From NCBI RefSeq assembly GCF_002806995.1, contig NZ_NIHE01000002.1:62001-126000 (forward strand): a DNA stretch of 64,000 nucleotides, given 5' to 3'. The stretch is from Confluentibacter lentus. GTDB taxonomy: Bacteria > Bacteroidota > Bacteroidia > Flavobacteriales > Flavobacteriaceae. Position 1 is the first letter of the stretch. Each line of letters opens with the position of its first letter. The notes beneath the pieces are model-generated. The model had not been told where the DNA came from, made no database searches, and worked only from the letters and a program-made list of their open reading frames with translations. The position numbers were made by a program, and so were the translations under genes. Shown piece after piece: positions 55,300 to 63,107 of this stretch.

Positions 55300-56676
55300 A
55301 TGGAAAACACAGACACACCACAGCAAAACAAATTTGGAAATTGGTTAAAAAAATCCATCACAGCTAGAATGCTCATGGTCGGATTTTTAATTATTATTTT
55401 ATTGATTCCTTTAGCATTTATAGGCGAACTTATTCGTGAACGTTCCTTAAGAAAAGAAACGGCATTGAGTGAAATAAACCAGCAATGGGGCAACGAGTTA
55501 CTCATTTATGGACCCATTCTTGAAATTCCTTACAAAACCTTTACTGAGAAAACGGTAACAGATAGAACAACCAAAAGCGTTTATACCGAAACGGTTGAAA
55601 ACATAGAGTACGCTTATTTCTTCCCGGAAAGCTTAAAAATAAATTCAAGCATAAATCCTGAAGAAAAAAAGCGCGGTATTTATGGAACTGCGGTTTACAA
55701 TAGCAATATAAAAATTAATGGAACCTTTAGCAACCCCGACTTTAATAATCTTGAAATAGATTCAAAAAATATTATTTGGGATAAAGTGAAACTAATTATT
55801 CAATCTTCCAATGTTAAGGGCGTTTATGGAGCCGAAGTGTCATTTTTAAATAAAAACTATCCTATAACATCTAAGTACAATAAATCGAAAATTGATAATC
55901 CATTATCATTAAACTTACACACACTTGAAACTAAACATATTGATGAAATAAATGCTTCAAACCTAAATAATATGTCCTTTAATATAGATTTAAAAATTAA
56001 GGGAAGTGAACAAATACGTTTTGTTCCTATTGGAAAAACCACGGAAGCCGAAATAACGTCTAATTGGAAAACAGCTAACTTTATTGGGGAATTTTTACCT
56101 TATAATGATGATAAAATAAAGGAAAAAGGGTTTGATGCTAAATGGAAAATCCTTGAACTTAACAGACCTTTTTCCCAAGAATATAAAAAAGTCATTCCCG
56201 ATTTAACCGAATTTGCTTCAGGAGTCAATTTTATGATTCCAGTTGACGAATACCAAAAAAGCGAACGTTCTGCCAAATATGGTTTTTTGGTTATTGCATT
56301 AACCTTTTTGATTTTCTTTTTAATTCAGACTTTAAGCAAAATAGATATCCACCCGTTTCAATATTTAATGATAGGATTGGCACTTACTATGTTTTACACC
56401 TTATTGGTTTCAATATCTGAACACAGTAATTTCTTAAAGGCTTATTTAATAGCAGGCATTTCGGTGATTATTCTCATCACTTTATATTCAAAATCTATAT
56501 TAAAAACCTTTAAGTTTCCTGTATTTATAGGGCTTTCATTAACGGCTTTATACACTTTTATTTATGTCATCATTCAATTAGAAAATTATGCACTTATTGT
56601 GGGCAGTATCGGTCTGTTTTTAATCTTAGCGATTGTTATGTATGTATCAAGAAAAATAGACTGGAATAACGGTTAA
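55300..56676 (+). CDS. creD: CreD family inner-membrane protein
   Basis: 458 residues: one N-terminal helix (ARMLMVGFLIIILLIPLAFI), then ELIRERSLRKETALSEINQQWG, the CreD signature, a large periplasmic beta domain, and five C-terminal helices. In enterobacteria creD belongs to the CreBC regulon and affects envelope integrity and colicin tolerance; its molecular task is unclear. Here the CreBC system is replaced by the small winged-helix regulator upstream. Confidence 0.93.
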   Translation: MENTDTPQQNKFGNWLKKSITARMLMVGFLIIILLIPLAFIGELIRERSLRKETALSEINQQWGNELLIYGPILEIPYKTFTEKTVTDRTTKSVYTETVENIEYAYFFPESLKINSSINPEEKKRGIYGTAVYNSNIKINGTFSNPDFNNLEIDSKNIIWDKVKLIIQSSNVKGVYGAEVSFLNKNYPITSKYNKSKIDNPLSLNLHTLETKHIDEINASNLNNMSFNIDLKIKGSEQIRFVPIGKTTEAEITSNWKTANFIGEFLPYNDDKIKEKGFDAKWKILELNRPFSQEYKKVIPDLTEFASGVNFMIPVDEYQKSERSAKYGFLVIALTFLIFFLIQTLSKIDIHPFQYLMIGLALTMFYTLLVSISEHSNFLKAYLIAGISVIILITLYSKSILKTFKFPVFIGLSLTALYTFIYVIIQLENYALIVGSIGLFLILAIVMYVSRKIDWNNG

Positions 56677-56698
56677 TTTATTGGTTAGTTGTGTGTTG

Positions 56699-56733
56699 CC
56701 TCACTCCGATTCCCTTACAAGATACGAGTGAGG
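56699..56733 (+). terminator. Weak hairpin between creD and the small genes
   Basis: CCTCACTC and GAGTGAGG form a perfect 8-bp stem around a 19-base loop, followed by TTT. It may attenuate reading into the downstream genes. Confidence 0.4.
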
Positions 56734-56762
56734 TTTAACACTAAATTTTAAAATTGCAGACT

Positions 56763-56876
56763 ATGTTTAATTTAATACAAGTAAGTAAGATTGTAGCACT
56801 AATTAGCTTTTTAATAGGAACTGTATTATTCTCATTATTCCTCTATCAAGGAAGGCTGAAGCAAGTATTATGGTAG
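56763..56876 (+). CDS. Tiny hydrophobic protein, 37 residues
   Basis: ATG at 56763, stop TAG at 56874. The product begins MFNLIQVSKIVALISFLIGT and ends in a basic tail (GRLKQVLW). It forms one membrane helix with a positive C-terminus. The next tiny gene starts inside its last codons (ATG at 56870), so the two are coupled, which supports both being real. The function is unknown. Confidence 0.5.
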   Translation: MFNLIQVSKIVALISFLIGTVLFSLFLYQGRLKQVLW

Positions 56877-57049
56877 GGCTTAAATTTGTAATTACAGCTT
56901 TTGCAGTCAATACCATTTTATTTTTTTCTAATTTATTATTGTCCATGATATATGCCGAAAATAGAATAAATCATATAAAAACATGCGGAATCATGCTGTT
57001 AAACATTCCTATAGTAATATTTTATGTACGCATAATTTTATTTTTTTAA
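56870..57049 (+). CDS. Small membrane protein, 59 residues
   Basis: ATG at 56870 overlaps the stop of the 37-residue gene in another frame; it ends TAA at 57047. Two helices (FVITAFAVNTILFFSNLLLS and IMLLNIPIVIFYVRIILFF) are joined by AENRINHIKTCG. It is followed 21 bp later by the DUF2809 gene. The function is unknown; it may be a small partner of CreD or the DUF2809 protein. Confidence 0.6.
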   Translation: MVGLKFVITAFAVNTILFFSNLLLSMIYAENRINHIKTCGIMLLNIPIVIFYVRIILFF

Positions 57050-57070
57050 TTCTCAACTCAAGAATAATCT

Positions 57071-57454
57071 ATGTTTCTAAAATTCAACAAAATATATACC
57101 CTGCTTTTCATTTCAATTTTACTTATTGAAATACTGATAGCTAAATTCTTAACCCACGGTTTTATAAGATACACATTTGGGGATTTTTTAGTAGTCATTT
57201 TAATCTACTGCTTTTTGAAAAGTTTTATAAACGCAAGTTCATTTTACATAGCTATTTATGTATTGCTCTTTGCGTATGCTATAGAATTTTTACAACTGAT
57301 GAATCTGCTCGAGATATTAAGTTTAGAAAACAATCATTTAGCAAAACTCATTTTAGGAAGCACATTTCATATATCAGATTTGGTTGCTTATACACTTGGT
57401 ATTATTACCGTTTTAATTATTGAATATAAAATTTACAAACTATGGATTATCTAA
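57071..57454 (+). CDS. DUF2809 family membrane protein
   Basis: 127 residues, four helices. The pattern AKFLTHGFIRYTFGDFLVVILIYCF and YAIEFLQLMNLLEIL, then HISDLVAYTLGI, fits DUF2809, a family of small integral membrane proteins with unknown role. It overlaps the next gene by 13 bp, so the two are coupled. Confidence 0.85.
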   Translation: MFLKFNKIYTLLFISILLIEILIAKFLTHGFIRYTFGDFLVVILIYCFLKSFINASSFYIAIYVLLFAYAIEFLQLMNLLEILSLENNHLAKLILGSTFHISDLVAYTLGIITVLIIEYKIYKLWII

Positions 57455-58107
57455 AACAATTATTATTTAGCCGGTTTAAAACATTCTCATTGGTCAGTTT
57501 ATCAATGCTTTTAAGCGTTGTGCTTTTAATGATACGAATGAAGTTAAACCAGTCGTTCTTTTTCTCGTTTTTAATATGGAATCTATTTTTAGCAGTCATT
57601 CCCTTTGCCATAACAACGTATTTATTAAGCACCCCAAAACTCAATAAATTCAGTTTGCTTTTGTGGTTTGGCGTTTGGCTGCTATTTTTACCAAATGCGC
57701 CTTATATAATTACGGATTTGTTGCATTTAAAGAAGGGTTCCTATCACTTGTTATGGTTAGATATTTTAGTGGTGACATCCTTTGCTCTTAACGGATTGTT
57801 ATTATTCTATCTTTCGCTTTTAGATATGAAAGAGATAATAGCCAACTATATAAATATGAAATATTTAAATATCATATATGTTTTTATTCCTTTTCTGAGT
57901 GGATTTGGAGTTTACTTGGGTAGATTTTTAAGATACAATTCTTGGGAAATCATTCAAAATCCCATTAATTTACTAAATGACATCTTAGATATTGTTATTA
58001 ACCCAAATTTACATTTTGAAGCTTGGTTATTCACATTCATTTTTGGAAGTTTTTTAGTTATTGGATTTTGGATTTTTAAGCAACTTCAAGTCAATACATC
58101 TAAATAG
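57442..58107 (+). CDS. DUF1361 family membrane protein
   Basis: 221 residues with about six helices. WLLFLPNAPYIITDLLHL is the hallmark of DUF1361. DUF2809 and DUF1361 genes are often found side by side in Flavobacteriaceae to my knowledge. The function is unknown. It is last in the series that began with creD. Confidence 0.87.
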   Translation: MDYLKQLLFSRFKTFSLVSLSMLLSVVLLMIRMKLNQSFFFSFLIWNLFLAVIPFAITTYLLSTPKLNKFSLLLWFGVWLLFLPNAPYIITDLLHLKKGSYHLLWLDILVVTSFALNGLLLFYLSLLDMKEIIANYINMKYLNIIYVFIPFLSGFGVYLGRFLRYNSWEIIQNPINLLNDILDIVINPNLHFEAWLFTFIFGSFLVIGFWIFKQLQVNTSK

Positions 58108-58181
58108 TTTTACTGACATCATAGCATTGGAATAATTTTTGTTGTATTTGTACGTATACAGCAAAATCTGAAAGTTTTTGG

Positions 58182-58272
58182 TATCTTTGCTGCCCGCGTT
58201 AAGGATTGAAGCGGCATCCTTTTGCTTTTTTGCAAAAGATATAGCGTAAAACCTGACCCGAAAGGGAACGCC
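58182..58272 (+). ncRNA. Candidate structured leader RNA before tmRNA
   Basis: A perfect -7 box TATCTTTG (58182-58189) is followed at once by a compact fold. P1 pairs GCGTT (58196-58200) with AACGC (58267-58271). P2 pairs CTTTTGC (58219-58225) with GCAAAAG (58232-58238) around a T-rich loop. P3 is CCC-GAAA-GGG (58257-58266). P1 closes the whole. tmRNA begins 20 bp later with no promoter box of its own between, so this may be the 5' part of the tmRNA precursor. There is no reading frame of note. I could not assign it to a known RNA family. Confidence 0.55.
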
Positions 58273-58291
58273 ATTATTACTATTTCATTAA

Positions 58292-58681
58292 GGGGTCGAC
58301 TGGTTTTGACAGCGAGATTAATTGAATGGTAAGCACGTCGTGTAATGACTTTGAAACACGTTAAAGACTAGGTCAAAATTTAAACGGCGAGAATAACTAC
58401 GCTTTAGCTGCTTAATCTGAATAAAGTAAGATAAGCCTCGGCACACCAGGTGTGCAAGCTAAATGTCTCCTGAAAGCCTTGGTTAACGGCGTTCTTTTGT
58501 GAGGCATCGTAAAAGTTAACATAGATGGTGTGGTGCTTTGGCGCACTTTCGAAATTAAAAAGCTAAGTTATAAATAGGTTGTCTTTAACCAGTTTATAAT
58601 CGAAAAAACAAGAAAAGAATAAACGTGTAGAAAGCCTTTTGGTTACTTGTTTGGACGAGAGTTCGATTCTCTCCGGCTCCA
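58292..58681 (+). ncRNA. ssrA: tmRNA
   Basis: GGGGTCG at the 5' end pairs with CGGCTCC at the 3' end as the tRNA-like acceptor stem. The T-arm contains GTTCGATTC. The discriminator is A58681; CCA is not encoded (CTA follows) and must be added. The tag frame from 58386 reads GGC GAG AAT AAC TAC GCT TTA GCT GCT TAA, giving tag GENNYALAA after the alanine from the charged end. One-piece tmRNA, 390 bases. It frees stalled ribosomes and marks their products for proteolysis. Confidence 0.97.
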
Positions 58682-58705
58682 CTAAATGACTACCAAGTAA
58701 AAACA

Positions 58706-58738
58706 AAAACCCTGTAAAGCATAAACTTACAGGGTTTT
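58706..58738. terminator. Bidirectional terminator between tmRNA and the response regulator
   Basis: AAAACCCTGTAA and TTACAGGGTTTT form a perfect 12-bp stem with a 9-base loop. The A- and T-ends allow termination of both tmRNA and the converging LytTR operon. Confidence 0.85.
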
Positions 58739-58787
58739 ATCCTGTTATAATCAGGTATAATAATCATCCACTTACAAATCAGAATTA

Positions 58788-59513
58788 CTAAACCCCTAAT
58801 CTTTTCAGAACATCATCTTTATAAGTTTCTCCTATGGGGATTTTAATTTTATCAATAATTACTTTTGTTTTTTGTAAGGCATCTATGAAGCCAACGTTAA
58901 CGATATAGGATCTATGAATTCTTATGAATTGTGAAGAGGGAAGTTTATCCATAATATCCTTAAAGCTTGATAAGGTTAAAACAGCTTTAGGGGAATTGGC
59001 AGAATAAATCTTGATATAATCATTCAAACCCTGAATATATTTGATTGAGTCTATATTTATTTTTATTTTTTCATATTCAGATTTCACAAAAATAAAATCG
59101 TCAAAAGCCTTTGTTGCTACAATGCCTGCAGGAGATACATTTGACAGACTATTTTGTTCAAACTCATATTTTTCTTTAGCTTTCGAAATGGCTGTTAAAA
59201 AACGGTGAAATGGAATTGGTTTAACCAAATAATCTGTAGCATTTAAATTAAATCCTTCTAATGCATATTCGGGATATGCCGTTGTAAAAATAAATTGGGG
59301 AATATTATTGATGGCCTTAACCAAATCTATTCCCGTAAGGTTTGGCATTTCTATATCTAAAAAAACAAGATCAATTTTATGTTTGTTCAATAAGGTAATA
59401 GCATCTAAAGGATTGGTACATTTGGCAACTATTTCCAATCCACCAATTTGTTTAATATAAGACTCAATAACATCTATTGCCAATGGCTCATCGTCTATAA
59501 TTACACATTTCAT
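58788..59513 (-). CDS. LytTR-family response regulator
   Basis: 241 residues. Receiver domain 1-115 with phospho-acceptor Asp53 (LVFLDIEMPN), the acidic pair Asp7-Asp8 and a Lys in YLVKPI. LytTR DNA-binding domain from about 140 (FIFVKSEYEKIKINIDSIKYIQGLNDYIKIY, IRIHRSYIVNV). Its ATG overlaps the kinase stop by one base (ATGA), so the two are a coupled pair. As in other Bacteroidota, the LytS/LytR-type system probably regulates nearby envelope genes. Confidence 0.94.
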   Translation of the reverse strand: MKCVIIDDEPLAIDVIESYIKQIGGLEIVAKCTNPLDAITLLNKHKIDLVFLDIEMPNLTGIDLVKAINNIPQFIFTTAYPEYALEGFNLNATDYLVKPIPFHRFLTAISKAKEKYEFEQNSLSNVSPAGIVATKAFDDFIFVKSEYEKIKINIDSIKYIQGLNDYIKIYSANSPKAVLTLSSFKDIMDKLPSSQFIRIHRSYIVNVGFIDALQKTKVIIDKIKIPIGETYKDDVLKRLGV

Positions 59514-60556
59514 CAGTCTAATTTTAGCGTTAGGTTTACGGTAAATTTATTAGGACTCTCTGCTATTAAGAGCTCATGCTTTTCTGGGTATAAAAGTTCC
59601 AATCGCTCTTTTGTGTTTTGCAAACCAATGCCAGAGCTATCTTTATCCGTTTTTCTATTTCCTATTAAATTAATACAGTTGAATTGCAACTCATTCCCTA
59701 AAATGTTAATTTCTATTTTAACCTCGGTATTGCCCTTAAAATCCGTACCATACTTAAAAGCATTTTCAATAAATGAAATAAGCAATAAGGGACGTATTTT
59801 TTGATTTAGAATAGACCCATGGATATTTAAAGTCACGTTTTCGTTATTAGCTATCCTTAAGCGTTGCAGTTTTAAATAATTTTGAATATAATGTAATTCG
59901 CTTTTTAATGGTACAAACTCGTTATTTGTTTCATATAACATATATCTCATTAATTCTGAAAGTGTTATTACAGCTTCAGGAGCATCATTTGACTTTTTTG
60001 TGGTAAGTGAATAAATGCTATTTAAAGAATTAAATAAAAAATGGGGACTCAATTGGTGTTTTAAAAAATGGAGTTCTGTTGAAGATTTTTGCACTTCAAT
60101 TTCCTTCTTTTTACGTTCATTCCTGTTCCACTCGGTATATACACGTAATGCAGTTCCCGTTACAACCAACAAAATATTAAAAGCAATTGGACCAATTAAC
60201 TTAAATCGCAGTATGGGCTCTGGCTTATTATCTGGAAAAGGAGGCAAATCGTTTGGTCTAGGCTTAAATTCCGGTACATATTCCTTAAAAATAATAGATG
60301 AAATTATGATAAGCACCACAATACAGGAAACATATAAACCTGTTTTGTTTTTAAGCAGAAAATGGGTTACCAAATAGGAGTAGTTAATATAGAAAAGAAC
60401 CATATTTCCAATGAGCAGCCCTATAATTTGCTTTGTGATGATATTTGACTCAAAGTGAGGCTGCATTAAATTAAACACAATAAATACAGACCAAATAGAT
60501 ATATGCAGAAGTATTTGTTTCTGTAATCTATTATCTTGGAAGATTTTTTTTATCAT
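59513..60556 (-). CDS. LytS-like sensor histidine kinase
   Basis: 347 residues. Four helices in about 1-140 with a Pro-rich periplasmic loop (KPRPNDLPPFPDNKPEP), then a coiled segment (NERKKKEIEVQ) and the His_kinase domain. The phospho-acceptor His172 is in QLSPHFLFNSLNSIYSL; the ATPase region has ENAFKYG and GIGLQNTKERLELLY. Without a large sensor domain it may sense through its membrane part or with the proteins encoded upstream in the same operon. Confidence 0.93.
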   Translation of the reverse strand: MIKKIFQDNRLQKQILLHISIWSVFIVFNLMQPHFESNIITKQIIGLLIGNMVLFYINYSYLVTHFLLKNKTGLYVSCIVVLIIISSIIFKEYVPEFKPRPNDLPPFPDNKPEPILRFKLIGPIAFNILLVVTGTALRVYTEWNRNERKKKEIEVQKSSTELHFLKHQLSPHFLFNSLNSIYSLTTKKSNDAPEAVITLSELMRYMLYETNNEFVPLKSELHYIQNYLKLQRLRIANNENVTLNIHGSILNQKIRPLLLISFIENAFKYGTDFKGNTEVKIEINILGNELQFNCINLIGNRKTDKDSSGIGLQNTKERLELLYPEKHELLIAESPNKFTVNLTLKLD

Positions 60557-60560
60557 GATT

Positions 60561-60914
60561 TTAATTTGAGCATTTTAATTGAATATTAAGACTTTTTAAT
60601 TCCTGTAAAGAAACGTTTGGATTCTCTTTATTATTCAATTTTTCTTTCACCAAATTCGCCACTTTTTGCGCATCATTAAAATTACAAAACGGTTGGTTTG
60701 TTTCTATAACCGGAATGGCATCTTGCTTAATAAAAAGTTTGTTGTCATAACTTATACTATACCCATAGCCCTCATTGTATTTATATATGCTTGCTTTATA
60801 AACTTTGGTTTTTGTACTAATGTCCGTTTTTAAAACTATAAAGCTAATTAAAGACGTACTCAAAATTAGAACAAATAAAATAAGGTATTTACTTTTAACA
60901 TTCATTTGTTTCAT
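60561..60914 (-). CDS. DUF4907 domain protein, membrane-anchored
   Basis: 117 residues from the ATG at 60914 (MKQMNVKSKYL); 60905 is another choice and an earlier Met at 60956 would add an unlikely basic extension. One N-terminal helix (YLILFVLILSTSLISFIVL), then a compact domain with YGYSISYDNKLFIKQDAIPVIETNQPF and DAQKVANLVKEKL, which fits DUF4907. Three Cys-poor beta strands and a helix are likely. It sits 4 bp before the kinase gene, so it is in the same operon and could be its sensing partner. Confidence 0.8.
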   Translation of the reverse strand: MKQMNVKSKYLILFVLILSTSLISFIVLKTDISTKTKVYKASIYKYNEGYGYSISYDNKLFIKQDAIPVIETNQPFCNFNDAQKVANLVKEKLNNKENPNVSLQELKSLNIQLKCSN

Positions 60915-61008
60915 TTTAAAAAATCCAAAGTATTTATTTACTCTATGAGCAAACATTAATTAATACTTTGGATTAAAAACAACTATTAATCAAACCAATT
61001 CAAACCAA

Positions 61009-62004
61009 CTAATCTTCATCATCATATTCCTGCTGTGGTAATAACTCAAAAATATCATCTAAATAATAACTACCACTACGACCAAACAGAACAAACCCTC
61101 TATCTGTTGTAGAAAAGCCAACAGCATCTTGTCTTGCAGATCCTTCTAGACTCGTGATATTTTCCCATGCATCTATCGATGGATCGTATTCCCATAAAGT
61201 AGCCACGGCACCTCCAGAATAACCTGTAGCTATATAACCTAAACCATTAATACTTAATCCCACCGCGTTTGATCTGACTATAGAGTAGTCATCTTCTTCA
61301 TCTAAATCCATTTTTTTTGTCCAAACTTCAGTAGCAGGATCAAACATCCAAAAATCCGTCACATAAACATTATTACTAACTCCTGTCCCTAAGTATACTT
61401 TATCAGCTATAACAAAAGTGGCACCATCCCTTCTTTTGTTCCCTCCAAAGCCAGGAATCTCTGTCCATTCTCCATCTTCGCCTATGGTTGGATCATACTT
61501 CCAAAAATCCTTTCTTTCATTAGCTCCATCATAGCCTGTCCCAATATAACCTATCCCGTTAACGGCAAACTCCACAGCCGACATTCTGGGGCCACCTGCA
61601 AAATCTGCCTTTTGTGTCCATGCATTTGTTATTGGATCGTACTCCCAAAAATCGCTTAACTCATCCAGTCCATCATAACCTATACCCACATAGCCTTTCC
61701 CGTCTATTGAAAATGCCGATGCAGAAGTTCTTGGAACACCCGGAAAAGTGGCTTTTTGCACCCAATAATCGCCATCTATATTATATTGCCAAAAATCATT
61801 TAGGTAATCGTCACCATCATAACCTGTACCTGCATATCCCATATTATCGATAACAAAACTAACGGCATTACTCCTTGGAACCCCATCGAAGATGGAGCGA
61901 GACACCCAATTCCCTCTTTCATAATCATCATCTTTTGAGCAATTTAAAAGTGTAACCGAAAGAAGTATTATCCCCAATAAATATTTCATTTTGTGTTTTT
62001 TCAT
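61009..62004 (-). CDS. Kelch-repeat beta-propeller lipoprotein
   Basis: 331 residues, lipobox LLNC (Cys22). Six kelch-like blades of about 48 residues follow, each with a PRSNAV-like start, GYxGTGYDG and DFWxYDPxxxxW (for example DFWEYDPITNAWTQKADFAGGPR). The C-terminus is acidic (QQEYDDED). It is likely outer-membrane attached and may bind glycans or proteins. It sits 5 bp after the barrel gene. Similar lipoproteins accompany DUF4270 genes in this family. Confidence 0.9.
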   Translation of the reverse strand: MKKHKMKYLLGIILLSVTLLNCSKDDDYERGNWVSRSIFDGVPRSNAVSFVIDNMGYAGTGYDGDDYLNDFWQYNIDGDYWVQKATFPGVPRTSASAFSIDGKGYVGIGYDGLDELSDFWEYDPITNAWTQKADFAGGPRMSAVEFAVNGIGYIGTGYDGANERKDFWKYDPTIGEDGEWTEIPGFGGNKRRDGATFVIADKVYLGTGVSNNVYVTDFWMFDPATEVWTKKMDLDEEDDYSIVRSNAVGLSINGLGYIATGYSGGAVATLWEYDPSIDAWENITSLEGSARQDAVGFSTTDRGFVLFGRSGSYYLDDIFELLPQQEYDDED

Positions 62005-62009
62005 AATCT

Positions 62010-62882
62010 TTATTTTGTTTTTATATTGAATTTAATCCCTGCGGAAAAAAATGGTTCTGGTTTTGTGTTGAAATTAAATATGGTATTATCCTCATAATCA
62101 ACCAGCTTATAGGTATTTGAAAGCGCATACCCTCCTTTAAATACTATGTTCCAATAATTATCCATTTTGTATTCATATTCTAATGACAATAATGTTGATG
62201 AAAATGATGCTCTATTTGCTTCATCTGTGACGTTAACAAAAATTGAATGACTTAAATTTGAATAAAAGCCATCTACAGATAGTGACGACTTTAGTGTACT
62301 CAAATCGGTAACTTTATATTCTACAAATGTCTTTGGGAATCCAATTCCATACGAAAATTTTTCGCTAACCTGCTTTATGTAGTTAATTATAGGCAATATT
62401 CTCGGCCTACCTGTTATTGTCGAATAATTCAACCCTACTGTTAATGCTTCAGGTGTATGCTTTTTAATAATTTTAGTAATGGATACCTCTGCACTTAAAA
62501 GCAAATCATTATAACTTATATCAGCTGCTAAGTTTGAAACTATGGATATCCCTGTTTGTGAATTCAATCTCCAAGTATCTGAGAACGAATGCGTGTATTT
62601 TAATGTATAGTTTATATCATTGACAATAGATAAATCGGTAGTTGAAAAACCATAATTATTAGTATAATTAAACTGATAAATATCTGTACTTAGCGCATGT
62701 AACAATAAACCATTTTTAAGTTTAACAGGGATAGACATTTTAAAACCTGTCTTATTAAAATCAATGCCGTCATTTGTAATGGGTGCTATTGTATAATCAA
62801 ACGAAAATGTTGTGCCGTTTGATTGTCCTATAGATTTATTAGCAACAGAAATGATAAAAGCTATCATTATAATTCCCCTCAT
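62010..62882 (-). CDS. Outer-membrane beta-barrel protein (DUF6268-like)
   Basis: 290 residues. A signal peptide (IIMIAFIISVANKSIGQ) is followed by about 12 amphipathic strands, ending FFSAGIKFNIKTK. DUF6268 is my best guess for the family. It is first in the operon barrel, kelch, DUF4907, kinase, regulator. TACATTTG (complement of 62903-62910) is a perfect TAnnTTTG box 20 bp before the ATG. Confidence 0.7.
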   Translation of the reverse strand: MRGIIMIAFIISVANKSIGQSNGTTFSFDYTIAPITNDGIDFNKTGFKMSIPVKLKNGLLLHALSTDIYQFNYTNNYGFSTTDLSIVNDINYTLKYTHSFSDTWRLNSQTGISIVSNLAADISYNDLLLSAEVSITKIIKKHTPEALTVGLNYSTITGRPRILPIINYIKQVSEKFSYGIGFPKTFVEYKVTDLSTLKSSLSVDGFYSNLSHSIFVNVTDEANRASFSSTLLSLEYEYKMDNYWNIVFKGGYALSNTYKLVDYEDNTIFNFNTKPEPFFSAGIKFNIKTK

Positions 62883-63107
62883 TATTAAGTTAAAAATTTA
62901 AGCAAATGTATTGGCATGATCTGTTCTTAAAAAAAATAATGGCTGTTCCAGTAATTAGTCTATACTAACAAGGCATTTTTTAAGACAAACACCTTAACAT
63001 AGGTTTGGTAGAAAAAAATATCGGTTTGGGATGTTAAAACCCCTTTTCCGTATAACTCATTTTTAATACATCAAGCGTATAATTAAGTTCGCCAAAATTT
63101 ATTATTT
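62883..63107. promoter_or_regulatory. Divergent spacer between the barrel operon and the DUF4270 gene
   Basis: 225 bp. It holds the minus-strand -7 box at 62903-62910 and a poorer AT-rich candidate, TATAATTAAG, on the plus side at 63078-63087. No repeat or small gene is seen. Confidence 0.4.

Noticed and set aside
58196-58271. Signal recognition particle (4.5S) RNA
   Set aside because: It lacks the conserved GGAA/AGCA loop motif of SRP RNA domain IV and is closed by a different stem.
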